Shown here: one piece after another, positions 5,742-13,013 of the stretch | Position numbering within the stretch: the first letter of the stretch is position 1 | How the letters are laid out: every line of letters begins with the position of its first letter | IMG/VR virus record: IMGVR_UViG_3300042154_000412 | Location: 1 to 23,490 of that record | From: a virus | Strand: one strand, 5' to 3' | DNA length: 23,490 bases | Translations under genes and position numbers: made by a program | The notes under the pieces: generated by a model | What the model saw: the letters and a program-made list of their open reading frames with translations, nothing else | Databases searched by the model: none | Told to the model about the DNA's origin: nothing

Positions 5742-6876
5742 TGTAGTATTTAAGCATCTTAATAGCTCGAATAAGAGAATAACTATAGAGCAGGGAGGTA
5801 CTAGGTCCGGTAAGACTTATAATATCCTTATATGGATTATATTTAGTTATTGCTCAGAGAATAGAGGCAAGACTATTACAATAGCCAGAAAGACCTTTCC
5901 TAGTTTAAGGACCTCAGCTATGAGAGATTTCTTTGAGATACTTAGAGCTTATGATTTATATAGTGAGGATAGGCATAATAAGTCTAGCTCAGAATATTCC
6001 CTTAATGGAAACTTAATAGAGTTTATATCATTGGATCAACCTCAGAAAGTTAGAGGTCGCAAAAGGGATCTATTGTATGTTAATGAGGCTAATGAGATGC
6101 ATTGGGAAGACTGGCAGCAATTAATATTTAGAACTAAAGAAAAAATAATACTAGATTACAACCCGAGTGATGAGTTTCATTGGATATATGATAAGGTTAA
6201 AACGAGAGAGGATGCTGATTTTTATATTACAACGTATAGAGATAACCCTTTCTTAGATGATCAGATTAAAAAAGAGATCGAAAGGTTAAGAGATACGGAT
6301 GAGAATTATTGGAATGTATACGGACTAGGACAAATAGGTCAGAGTAAGTCTTTGATATTCCGATTTAATGAAGTGGATCAGATACCTAAAGAGGCTAAGT
6401 TATTAGGATATGGTATGGACTTTGGATTTACTAATGATCCTACTACTCTCTCAGCAATATATCAGTCAGGGGATAATCTTTATTTTGATGAGTTAATTTA
6501 TAAAACAGGATTAACTAATCCGGATATCGTTAAAGAGTTTGAGACTCTGGGTATAGACAGAAGAGCTGAGATATTTGCAGATGATGCTGAGCCCAAAAGT
6601 ATAGAGGAGATTTATAGAATGGGATGGAATATAAAGGAGGCTAAGAAAAAAGAGATTAATCTAGGTATCGATATAATGAAACGATATAATCTATTCTGTA
6701 CCGGTAGATCAGTCAATATGATAAAAGAGTTTAAAAACTATAAATGGATAGAGGATAAGAATGGTAATATACTAAATAAGCCAGTAGATATGTTTAACCA
6801 CTCTATCGATAGTATTAGATATGTAATGTATAATAAAATGAGTAGACCTAATTATGGGAGATATGCAGTTCGATAA
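5725..6876 (+). CDS. terL: terminase large subunit
   Basis: This 383-residue packaging motor has an ATPase half and a nuclease half. Walker A is GGTRSGKT at 24-31; Walker B is LLYVNEA at 116-122, with Glu121 as catalytic acid. The nuclease domain starts with GMDFGFTNDPT (Asp232), continues with EIFADDAEP (Asp286/287), and ends with FNHSIDSIRYV, giving the acidic residues of an RNase H-like site. The size is close to the usual 400-480 residues of this PBSX-like group but slightly short. It overlaps the small subunit (17 nt) and the next gene (23 nt), and it is the best marker that this is a tailed phage. Confidence 0.92.
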   Translation: MNIKTNVVFKHLNSSNKRITIEQGGTRSGKTYNILIWIIFSYCSENRGKTITIARKTFPSLRTSAMRDFFEILRAYDLYSEDRHNKSSSEYSLNGNLIEFISLDQPQKVRGRKRDLLYVNEANEMHWEDWQQLIFRTKEKIILDYNPSDEFHWIYDKVKTREDADFYITTYRDNPFLDDQIKKEIERLRDTDENYWNVYGLGQIGQSKSLIFRFNEVDQIPKEAKLLGYGMDFGFTNDPTTLSAIYQSGDNLYFDELIYKTGLTNPDIVKEFETLGIDRRAEIFADDAEPKSIEEIYRMGWNIKEAKKKEINLGIDIMKRYNLFCTGRSVNMIKEFKNYKWIEDKNGNILNKPVDMFNHSIDSIRYVMYNKMSRPNYGRYAVR

Positions 6877-7096
6877 TCTAAGAAGTGATTATATAAGATT
6901 AAGACAAACAGGATCGTTTAGCTCAGACTTCTTTTATAGATATTATAAATACAAGGGAGGAGATCTAGGATTCCAGGAATTCAATATGATATTTAAACTA
7001 GGTAGCTTTCACGATGTACTAAATGGAATGGATAAGATATTCTCAGTTAATAAGGTATTAGATAAGAATGGAGAGCTATTGAGAATAGTAGATTAA
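6854..7096 (+). CDS. 80-aa hypothetical protein after terL
   Basis: It encodes up to 80 residues, aromatic-rich (DFFYRYYKYKGGD, about 25-37). The start is uncertain: ATG at 6854 gives MGDMQF, and ATG at 6863 gives MQFDNL; both overlap terL (23 or 14 nt). It is the last gene before host-type promoter P2. Small genes in this position occur in related phages, but I do not know the function. Confidence 0.55.
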   Translation: MGDMQFDNLRSDYIRLRQTGSFSSDFFYRYYKYKGGDLGFQEFNMIFKLGSFHDVLNGMDKIFSVNKVLDKNGELLRIVD

Positions 7097-7124
7097 AAAA
7101 AAATAAAAAAAAGTTTAAAATATA

Positions 7125-7155
7125 TTTGGTTATTAAAAAATTGTTTATATCTTTG
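7125..7155 (+). promoter_or_regulatory. Bacteroidota housekeeping-type promoter P2
   Basis: TTTG at 7125-7128, then 19 nt, then TATCTTTG at 7148-7155: the same boxes and spacing as P1. It is followed by ACTAAAAGATAT at 7171-7182, overlapping the ATG at 7181. The surrounding A/T tract also resembles that of P1, so the two look like copies of one cassette. It drives three small genes that end at the terminator at 7676. Confidence 0.75.
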
Positions 7156-7180
7156 TAGAGTAATATTAAAACTAAAAGAT

Positions 7181-7318
7181 ATGGAAACGATTAAAGACTT
7201 AGAAAAACAGGTTGCTTTAGATCAGATAGAGATACTGATATCCTTAGCTGAAGTATCAGAGCGTGCTTATCATATTAAGAAACTAGAACAAATTAAAGAA
7301 TACATTTTAAAACAATAA
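7181..7318 (+). CDS. 45-aa helical hypothetical protein, first gene after P2
   Basis: It encodes 45 residues that look like one or two long amphipathic helices with heptad-like hydrophobics (IKDLEKQVALDQIEILISLA, then HIKKLEQIKEYIL), a possible coiled coil. It starts about 25 nt after the -7 box of P2. The family is unknown. Like the first gene after P1, it has an ACTAAAAGATAT leader, so the two may share timing. Confidence 0.55.
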   Translation: METIKDLEKQVALDQIEILISLAEVSERAYHIKKLEQIKEYILKQ

Positions 7319-7322
7319 GACT

Positions 7323-7460
7323 ATGAGAACAATAACAGGAATTTTATCAGCTAGTATAGTGATGGCTAGTAATGATTATTTAGTACAGATTGCATTTGCT
7401 TTATTAACTTTCTATTTGATATATCGTGAGCTTAAAAGCGATGAGCGTATGTCTCAGTAA
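7323..7460 (+). CDS. 45-aa probable membrane protein
   Basis: It encodes 45 residues with one good membrane segment (about 19-34: YLVQIAFALLTFYLIY) followed by a charged tail (RELKSDER). A preceding weakly hydrophobic stretch (ITGILSASIVMA) could be a second, short segment. It starts 4 nt after the previous stop and overlaps the next gene by 20 nt. It could be a small inner-membrane protein with a lysis or exclusion role, but the position is no proof. Confidence 0.5.
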   Translation: MRTITGILSASIVMASNDYLVQIAFALLTFYLIYRELKSDERMSQ

Positions 7461-7656
7461 TGGTATCCTTATATATCCGGTAGTTATAGATGAGAGTTAT
7501 TTCGATGGTAAAAAGAAAGTGAATTATGTAAGGATCGAGATTAATGATAGAGGCAAGAAGACTACCGGTAAGGATAGATACAAACAGAATGATGAGTTAA
7601 CAAATAAAGTATTAGAATTATATAAAATATTAAATTTAAAATTAGGTTTAAATTAG
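7441..7656 (+). CDS. 71-aa hypothetical protein
   Basis: I chose ATG at 7441; a GTG at 7426 in the same frame would add 5 residues, but GTG starts are not needed elsewhere here. The 71 residues begin with a strand-like hydrophobic part (GILIYPVVIDE), then a basic section (KKTTGKDRYKQ) and a C-terminal helix (ELTNKVLELYKILNLKL). It is the last gene of the P2 unit, 19 nt before a strong terminator. The function is not recognised. Confidence 0.55.
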   Translation: MSVCLSNGILIYPVVIDESYFDGKKKVNYVRIEINDRGKKTTGKDRYKQNDELTNKVLELYKILNLKLGLN

Positions 7657-7675
7657 TTAAAGTTGGTTAAGAATT

Positions 7676-7702
7676 GGTAGTCAGAAATGGCTACCTTTTT
7701 TT
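7676..7702 (+). terminator. rho-independent terminator closing the P2 unit
   Basis: GGTAGTCA at 7676-7683 pairs with TGGCTACC at 7688-7695 (8 bp with one G-T pair) around a GAAA tetraloop, followed by seven T at 7696-7702. Copy A of the late-promoter motif begins 5 nt further on, so this is a clean border between transcription units. Confidence 0.9.
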
Positions 7703-7707
7703 GTTCA

Positions 7708-7733
7708 CAAAGTATTAGGTAGTAACGTTATAT
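7708..7733 (+). promoter_or_regulatory. phage late-promoter motif, copy A
   Basis: CAAA at 7708-7711, then 11 nt, then TAACGTTATAT at 7723-7733. It lies between the terminator at 7676 and the first tail gene at 7749, with no other promoter-like sequence in the gap. If CGTTAT (7726-7731) is the -10 box, transcription starts near 7738, leaving a leader of about 11 nt. It should drive the whole tail block to 14850. Confidence 0.75.
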
Positions 7734-7748
7734 ATAAAATGATTAAGA

Positions 7749-8411
7749 ATGAAAGTAAGTATTAAAATTCCGGCTACATTATCAGAGATAACTTTAGAGC
7801 AATATCAAAAGTATATAAAGATATATGAGCAGAATAAAGATATAGAAAATGCTGATGTATTCCTGGAGTTAAAGATGATAGAGATCTTTTGTTACCTACC
7901 CTATTCTGAGGTAGTTAATATTAAGTATAAGGATGTCAAAGGTATAGTAGACCATCTTAATAGTTTATTAAGTTTAAAGCCTGATCTAGTTAAGGGATTC
8001 GAGTTAGGAGATAAAAAATTCGGATTCGTTACTAATCTAGATGAGTTAACCTTTGATGAGTATACTACTATCGATACTAATATATCTAGTATAGAGAATA
8101 TCCATATAGCTATGGCTGTGTTATATAGACCTATTCAGACAGGATCTTATAAGTCAAAATATATCATAGAGGACTATGAGATCAAAAAGTATTGGGAGGT
8201 AATGAAACATATGCCTTTAGATGCTGTAATGAGTAGCTTAGTTTTTTTTTGCAATTTAGGGAAAGAACTTTCAAAAGCTACCCTGAGATATTTGCAGACA
8301 CAGGCAGTCAAGGAGGATTTTCAGCTAGAGCTCAATTTAGTTCAAAATGGAATTGGTATAACTCACTTTACAGACTTAGTGGAGGAGACATTACAAAGTA
8401 TGGATATGTAG
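7749..8411 (+). CDS. tail assembly chaperone-like protein, short (G-like) form
   Basis: This 220-residue protein opens the tail block. Features are ITLEQYQKYIKI near residue 14, a central LDELTFDEYTTID, AVLYRPI, and HMPLDAVMSSLVFFCNLGKELSK (about 156-178), a layout I associate with tail assembly chaperones of Bacteroidota phages. It reads through a T9 run at 8242-8250; after that point frame -1 is also open and carries a conserved-looking protein (see the next entry). By analogy with lambda gpG/gpGT, this would be the abundant short form that coats the tape measure with the longer form. The normal frame continues 54 codons past the run, longer than in lambda. An ATG at 7739 is out of frame and stops after eight codons. 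Confidence 0.65.
   Translation: MKVSIKIPATLSEITLEQYQKYIKIYEQNKDIENADVFLELKMIEIFCYLPYSEVVNIKYKDVKGIVDHLNSLLSLKPDLVKGFELGDKKFGFVTNLDELTFDEYTTIDTNISSIENIHIAMAVLYRPIQTGSYKSKYIIEDYEIKKYWEVMKHMPLDAVMSSLVFFCNLGKELSKATLRYLQTQAVKEDFQLELNLVQNGIGITHFTDLVEETLQSMDM
8243..8249 (+). other. candidate -1 ribosomal slippery site (T TTT TTT)
   Basis: In the chaperone frame the codons read TTA GTT TTT TTT TGC, with nine T in a row at 8242-8250. T-TTT-TTT at 8243-8249 fits the X-XXY-YYZ rule for -1 slippage. After slippage the next codons are TTG CAA TTT AGG, open to 8509. I did not find a convincing stimulatory hairpin just downstream. Confidence 0.6.
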
Positions 8412-8509
8412 CCAAAATGAATATACACGAATGCCTATTATTTTTATGTTACAAATCTGAGCTAGATGAGCTAGATGCAAATGAATTAAGAAAAAATTTT
8501 AAGAAATGA
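8249..8509 (+). CDS. tail assembly chaperone frameshift extension (T-like)
   Basis: This is the -1 frame part, 86 codons, that would be fused to residues 1-167 of the chaperone to make a protein of about 253 residues. It has no ATG at its start; only a TTG at 8249, inside the slippery run, and an internal ATG at 8417. The sequence contains FSSKWNWYNSLYRLSGGDIT and then NIHECLLFLCYKSELDELDA, a pattern I recall from phage tail proteins (KWGWY, hydrophobic, GDI, then a C-terminal helix). Its stop overlaps the next gene by ATGA, as most real genes here do. Production by frameshift is therefore more likely than chance openness. An indel in a T9 run is the alternative. Confidence 0.65.
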   Translation: MQFRERTFKSYPEIFADTGSQGGFSARAQFSSKWNWYNSLYRLSGGDITKYGYVAKMNIHECLLFLCYKSELDELDANELRKNFKK

Positions 8510-8985
8510 TAACTAATACCTACGGATTACAGAATTTTTATAAGGTTACGGATATGATGAGAGAGGCTTTTGATAATAGCCCTTATGTTAATACTGTTAC
8601 CTATGGTAATATATTCGAGATAGATTTAAACAAGCAAACTATATTCCCTTTAACGCATATCCAGGTTAATACAGCTACTCACTCTGAGAACTTAATTACC
8701 TATTCAATTAGTATAATGAATATGGATATAGTAGATCAGTCTAAAGATCCTGTGATAGATCAGTATTATGGTAATGATAATTTACATTATGTATATAATA
8801 CTCAGTTAGCTGTTATTAATGAGTTTGTTCAATTAGTAAAAAGAGGTAGTATTAGTAGAGATGGATTCCAATTAAATGGAGATGCGAGTAGTGAGGCTTT
8901 TATGGACCGATACGAAAACTTATTAGCAGGATGGGTTACTACTATTAATATCGATGTAGCTAATAATATATCAGTATGCAGTTAG
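8506..8985 (+). CDS. putative tail/neck structural protein
   Basis: This 159-residue protein is coupled by ATGA to the frameshifted chaperone extension and overlaps the next gene by 10 nt. Visible parts are YGLQNFYKVTDMMREAFDNSP at the N-terminus, a strand-rich centre (IFPLTHIQVNTA, ITYSISIMNMDIVD) and a C-terminal AGWVTTINIDVANN. The strand-rich centre with a late amphipathic piece resembles tail terminator or completion proteins that cap the tail tube, and its place beside the gp10-like gene agrees. The assignment is by position and general look only. Confidence 0.5.
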   Translation: MITNTYGLQNFYKVTDMMREAFDNSPYVNTVTYGNIFEIDLNKQTIFPLTHIQVNTATHSENLITYSISIMNMDIVDQSKDPVIDQYYGNDNLHYVYNTQLAVINEFVQLVKRGSISRDGFQLNGDASSEAFMDRYENLLAGWVTTINIDVANNISVCS

Positions 8986-9515
8986 AGAACTTAAGAAAGG
9001 CATTAGAAGAGTTAAGAGATAATGTGGTAGAGCAGTCTAAAGCTAATCTTAAAAACTCTAATAAGTCAGCCTCAGGAAGTTTATATAATTCTATTAAAGG
9101 TAGTCCGGTTAAGATATCGGATAATAGTATAGAGTTTAGTATTGAGATGCAGGATTACGGTACTTTCATAGATAAGGGAGTATCAGGGGTTAAGGTTAAA
9201 TATCAGACTCCATATTCGTATAAGGATAAGATGCCTCCGCCTAAGGCTTTAGATAAGTGGATAGTAAGAAGAGGGTTAGCTCCTAGAGATACAGGAGGAA
9301 AGTTTAGAGGTAGATCTATTAAGTCCGTAGGGTTTGCTAAGTCTATTCAGTTTTTAATAGCTAGATCTATCTTTAACAAAGGTATTAAGCCTAGTTTATT
9401 TTTTACTAAGCCATTTGAGGAAGAGTATAGAAAATTAGAGGGGCAGTTAGATGGTATCTTATTTAAGGATGCAGATGATATGATTAATTTTGTAATAAAA
9501 CAGAATAAGAAATAA
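8976..9515 (+). CDS. HK97 gp10-like tail-completion / neck protein
   Basis: This 179-residue protein has an N-terminal helix (LRKALEELRDNVVEQSKANL), ASGSLYNSIKG at about 32-42, then DYGTFIDKGVSG and YQTPYSYKDKMPPPKALDKWI. The YG-x-FIDKG and PPP-x-ALxxW signatures fit the HK97 gp10-like family, which joins head and tail or completes the tail. The protein is basic, with GGKFRGRS in the second half. It overlaps the previous gene by 10 nt and ends in TAATG with the next gene. Confidence 0.65.
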   Translation: MQLENLRKALEELRDNVVEQSKANLKNSNKSASGSLYNSIKGSPVKISDNSIEFSIEMQDYGTFIDKGVSGVKVKYQTPYSYKDKMPPPKALDKWIVRRGLAPRDTGGKFRGRSIKSVGFAKSIQFLIARSIFNKGIKPSLFFTKPFEEEYRKLEGQLDGILFKDADDMINFVIKQNKK

Positions 9516-10516
9516 TGAAAAAAATATTTGTAAGGAGTCCGTATTTTGTACAGATAGATGAGCCGAATCAATTATCCGGTAGTATAGAATTATATATATG
9601 GAATAAAAATAGTACAGAGCCGATTGATCCTAATTATACCTTATCTAAGGATATACCTACAGCTAATCAGCCTGTATTAAGTTGGAATATATCTAACTAT
9701 GCGTTAGAGTTTATAAAGCCTATTAAAACCACTACTGTATCGGTACCTACTGAGGAGGATGTTAATACCTGGTGCTATATGAGAGTAGTTTCTTATTCAG
9801 ATGGGGAAGAGGTAGCGGATGAGACTTATGTTTGTTTAAATGGATATACTAATTACTCAATAGGTTATAATCAAAATAATACTGATACAATAATTCCATT
9901 AGTAAATATTGATATTAATCTAACAACTTTCTCAGGTTTTAATTATATAAATGTTTGGATAGAAGAAAATGATACTTTTGAATATTCATCATCTCACTCG
10001 ACAGAATTTTTTACTACTGTAAGCGAGGGAATATGGAAACTACCTTATGATTACGATCCATATACTTTAGGATACGATGGTGGTGCTAATATTTTTACCT
10101 TTAATAGTGAGGAGGTATGTGAGCCTAAGTATACTCCGATAACCTGTACCTATATTAATAGATATGGAGGGTGGCAATTCTTAACGTTTTTTAAAGCCTC
10201 TAGCGAGTTAATTGATACTGAGTATAAGGAATTCAATTTGATGCCCTCTAATGTAGATTATGATCCTTATCTAGGGGTTAATAAAGTATTTAATAATCAG
10301 GGTAAGCAAACTATAAAATGTAATACCGGATGGGTAGATGAGAATTATTTTGAATTGATCCAGGACCTATTGCTTAGTGAGACTATTCTATTGGATAATA
10401 AGCCGGTTACGATTAAGTCTAAGAGTATGGATAAGAAAACTTATATTAAGGATAAGAATATAAATTATACTATAGACTTCCAATATGCTTTCGGATTAAT
10501 TAATGATATAATGTAA
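9515..10516 (+). CDS. conserved tail structural protein (333 aa)
   Basis: This 333-residue, strand-rich, mostly polar protein looks like a virion tail component. Recognisable parts are EPKYTPITCTYINRYGGWQ near residue 204 and QTIKCNTGWVDENYFELI followed by LLLSETILL near 268-290; both remind me of a conserved tail protein in Bacteroidota phages (FINRFGGWQ, NTGWV-E). The N-terminal 130 residues may form a fibronectin-like sandwich. It starts on the stop of the gp10-like gene and is followed at once by the 785-residue tail gene, so both probably belong to the tail tip. The function within the tip is unknown. The part at bases 9850-10030 uses more GAA/CAA codons than its surroundings. Confidence 0.5.
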   Translation: MKKIFVRSPYFVQIDEPNQLSGSIELYIWNKNSTEPIDPNYTLSKDIPTANQPVLSWNISNYALEFIKPIKTTTVSVPTEEDVNTWCYMRVVSYSDGEEVADETYVCLNGYTNYSIGYNQNNTDTIIPLVNIDINLTTFSGFNYINVWIEENDTFEYSSSHSTEFFTTVSEGIWKLPYDYDPYTLGYDGGANIFTFNSEEVCEPKYTPITCTYINRYGGWQFLTFFKASSELIDTEYKEFNLMPSNVDYDPYLGVNKVFNNQGKQTIKCNTGWVDENYFELIQDLLLSETILLDNKPVTIKSKSMDKKTYIKDKNINYTIDFQYAFGLINDIM

Positions 10517-12874
10517 ATGGAAGTAGCTCTATATATAAAGACTCCTAAATTTCAAAATGCTAATGCTATTACTCTCTCTAGTTTTATGAATAGAGTTAGT
10601 AATGATGGCGGAGTATTTGAGGCAGCTGATTGTTGTATGGATATCATAGAAAGTCTAGGAGGTGCGTTTGATACTTTAGATACTTATAATAGAATTGAGT
10701 TGTTTAATGATGAGAAAATTAGTGTTACAAGTTCTGTACAAAATATTAGCGATATATCAAAAGTCTTTACAGATTACTCACAGAGCTTTACGATTCCGGC
10801 TAGTAAGAATAATAATGAGATTTTTAGACATTGGTATGAGAATAGTATAGATAATGCATATGATCAGAGAATAAGATATCCAGGTTATATTGAAATAGAT
10901 ACTCAGACTTTTAGATCAGGGAGATGGCAATTAGAGGGAGCTACTATTAAGAATAACAGAGTAGAGGATTATAAGCTAACTTTCTATGGAGAATTAAAGA
11001 GTTTAATGGATAAGTTCGGTGATGAGAAATTACAGGATGTAAAAGAGTTAAATGATTATACAGTTTCGTATAGTGGGGACTTAGTACAGGAGTTAGTTAC
11101 AACACCTTTAAGTGCTTCACAAACCGATGTAATGTTTCCTTTAATTAGTAGCAAAAGAACTTGGGCAGCAGCTGATCCTGAGGCACCTACATCGAGTAGT
11201 TATCCAATAGTTTATAACGAGTTATTCCCTGCAATAAAATTGCCTTTAATACTTAATGCTTTTGAAACTAGATATGGAGTTAATTTTAATGGTGCATTTT
11301 TAACTGATGATCGTTTTACAAAAGCGTATTTATGGCTAAAAAATAGTGAGGCTGAAACGTACACTATGACTAGTGCTGAGCGTAGGATAGAAATACAAGC
11401 TACCGAGAATGATGGTAACTTTTATGCTAATGCTGATGATAATACTGTTACTGCTGTAGGTTTTGAGGATAGTGGAACTTTTACTGTTAATGTAACAAGT
11501 GCTACAGCTTTTGATATGACACTAACAGTTTATAAAGATAATGTATTTTTTGGATCTGTTCAAAGTGTTACTGATTCAATAAGCTATACTTTAGGTACAC
11601 AAACAGGTACAGGAGTATTTTCTTTTACAATTAAAAAAGCATATTCTGCATCTACTCCTACTTTTAATTATACTTATACTGCAAATAAATTTATTGTTAG
11701 TAACCCAATTCAGCCTACCGATGGTTTGATAACTACTTTTAGTGATAGTGGCTCAATAGTTATGAATAACTTAATGGATTTAGCGATCACTGCACCAGAT
11801 ATGAAAGTAAGTGATTTCTTTAGTGGTATGTTAAAAATGTTTAATCTTACTGCATATAGTACAGATGGAGTTAATTTCACATTAGAGCAGTTAGAGAATT
11901 GGTATTTTTTAGGAAAAATAAAAGATTTTAGCGGATATACAACTACTGATTTTGAATACAATAGAGTTAAGCCATATAAGAAAATAGATTTTAAATATCA
12001 AAAAAACGAAAGTATTTTAAATAGATCTTTTTACGATAGAAATGCTCGTGAATATGGTGATTTAAATTATGCTTTCTTTAACGACGGTAGTGATTACACA
12101 ATTCAGTTACCATTTGAGAATTTATTATTTACTAATTGGGATAATACAACTACAACTACTTCTTTACCGCAAGTAGGATATGCCTTTAAACCTGATTTAA
12201 AACCGTTTAAACCTAAAGGAGTTATTTTATATTTTACAGGTGGGCAGCCGTTTGATGTTGACTGGTATTTTAGTGATGGTGTAAACACTCCTATTAGTTT
12301 TAATTACGCAAATATATTCGGAGCTGATGTTAATATAAATAGAAACCAAACTAACACGATAAATTGGGGGGTTGAAATTAGTACTGTATATTTTGTAAAC
12401 GTTTATAGCACTTTATTTGCTAATTATTATTTAGCGTATTTGAATAACTTATATAGTTTAAAATCTAGGTTAGTAAAGGTTAAGATGAGATTGCCTTATT
12501 TAGAGATGCTGAATTTAAAGTTAAATGATAGGATAGTAATTAGAGATAAGAGGTATGTTATTAATCAGTACACTACAGATCTAACTACGTTTGAGACAGA
12601 TATGGAATTGATCCAGGATTTTAGAAGTATTAATTATAATAATAGTACAATAAGAACAACTGACAATTCAGTTCAAATTTTACGTTTTAATACTACATCA
12701 GTTAACCCGCTAATTTGGACAATAGAATCTGATCCTGAGGGATTAATAACAACGTTAACAAATGGGGATACCTACGTTGATGTGCAAATAAAAGCAAATG
12801 TATCTGGGATAGAACGTATTGCAAGTATAGTAAGTAATTTAGATGATAGAATAATAATAGTACAGGATGCTTAG
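10517..12874 (+). CDS. large tail/baseplate protein with C-terminal Ig/BACON-like domain
   Basis: This 785-residue protein is probably a tail-tip or baseplate protein. Residues 24-50 read FMNRVSNDGGVFEAADCCMD, a segment also found in the 78-aa protein at 21177. The core starts with DISKVFTDYSQSFTIPASKNN (about 78-99), a conserved element of large tail proteins of Bacteroidota phages, and continues strand-rich. The last 75 residues (from about 711) read as an Ig-like domain ending SGIERIASIVSN, then IIIVQDA; the IW-I and ER-x-A-x-I pattern resembles BACON domains, which in Bacteroidota phages may bind glycans or mucin. The gene begins directly after the previous stop and overlaps the next gene by 8 nt. 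Confidence 0.6.
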   Translation: MEVALYIKTPKFQNANAITLSSFMNRVSNDGGVFEAADCCMDIIESLGGAFDTLDTYNRIELFNDEKISVTSSVQNISDISKVFTDYSQSFTIPASKNNNEIFRHWYENSIDNAYDQRIRYPGYIEIDTQTFRSGRWQLEGATIKNNRVEDYKLTFYGELKSLMDKFGDEKLQDVKELNDYTVSYSGDLVQELVTTPLSASQTDVMFPLISSKRTWAAADPEAPTSSSYPIVYNELFPAIKLPLILNAFETRYGVNFNGAFLTDDRFTKAYLWLKNSEAETYTMTSAERRIEIQATENDGNFYANADDNTVTAVGFEDSGTFTVNVTSATAFDMTLTVYKDNVFFGSVQSVTDSISYTLGTQTGTGVFSFTIKKAYSASTPTFNYTYTANKFIVSNPIQPTDGLITTFSDSGSIVMNNLMDLAITAPDMKVSDFFSGMLKMFNLTAYSTDGVNFTLEQLENWYFLGKIKDFSGYTTTDFEYNRVKPYKKIDFKYQKNESILNRSFYDRNAREYGDLNYAFFNDGSDYTIQLPFENLLFTNWDNTTTTTSLPQVGYAFKPDLKPFKPKGVILYFTGGQPFDVDWYFSDGVNTPISFNYANIFGADVNINRNQTNTINWGVEISTVYFVNVYSTLFANYYLAYLNNLYSLKSRLVKVKMRLPYLEMLNLKLNDRIVIRDKRYVINQYTTDLTTFETDMELIQDFRSINYNNSTIRTTDNSVQILRFNTTSVNPLIWTIESDPEGLITTLTNGDTYVDVQIKANVSGIERIASIVSNLDDRIIIVQDA

Positions 12875-13013
12875 ATTTATATTAGATGCGTTACAATACG
12901 CAGAGTACGGAGAGAATGAGTATATAGATATCGCTAAGGGTAAATATAGAAAGGCTACTAGTTGGAATGAATTTAAAAGAGATTTAAAAGAGATAGTAAA
13001 TGGCAATAACTAA
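12867..13013 (+). CDS. 48-aa hypothetical protein before the tape measure
   Basis: It encodes 48 residues with two likely helices (LRFILDALQYAEYG and TSWNEFKRDLKEIV). It overlaps the tail gene before it by 8 nt and the tape-measure gene after it by 14 nt, so translation of all three is linked. I do not recognise it; small proteins at this place may be tail assembly helpers. Confidence 0.55.
   Translation: MLRFILDALQYAEYGENEYIDIAKGKYRKATSWNEFKRDLKEIVNGNN

Noticed and set aside
7426-7440. GTG start at 7426 for the 71-aa protein
   Set aside because: An ATG at 7441 in frame gives a normal start with less overlap, and no other gene here needs GTG.
8249-8251. Independent translation of the -1 frame from a TTG start
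   Set aside because: The TTG lies inside the T run and has no A-rich leader. Slippage explains the frame better.
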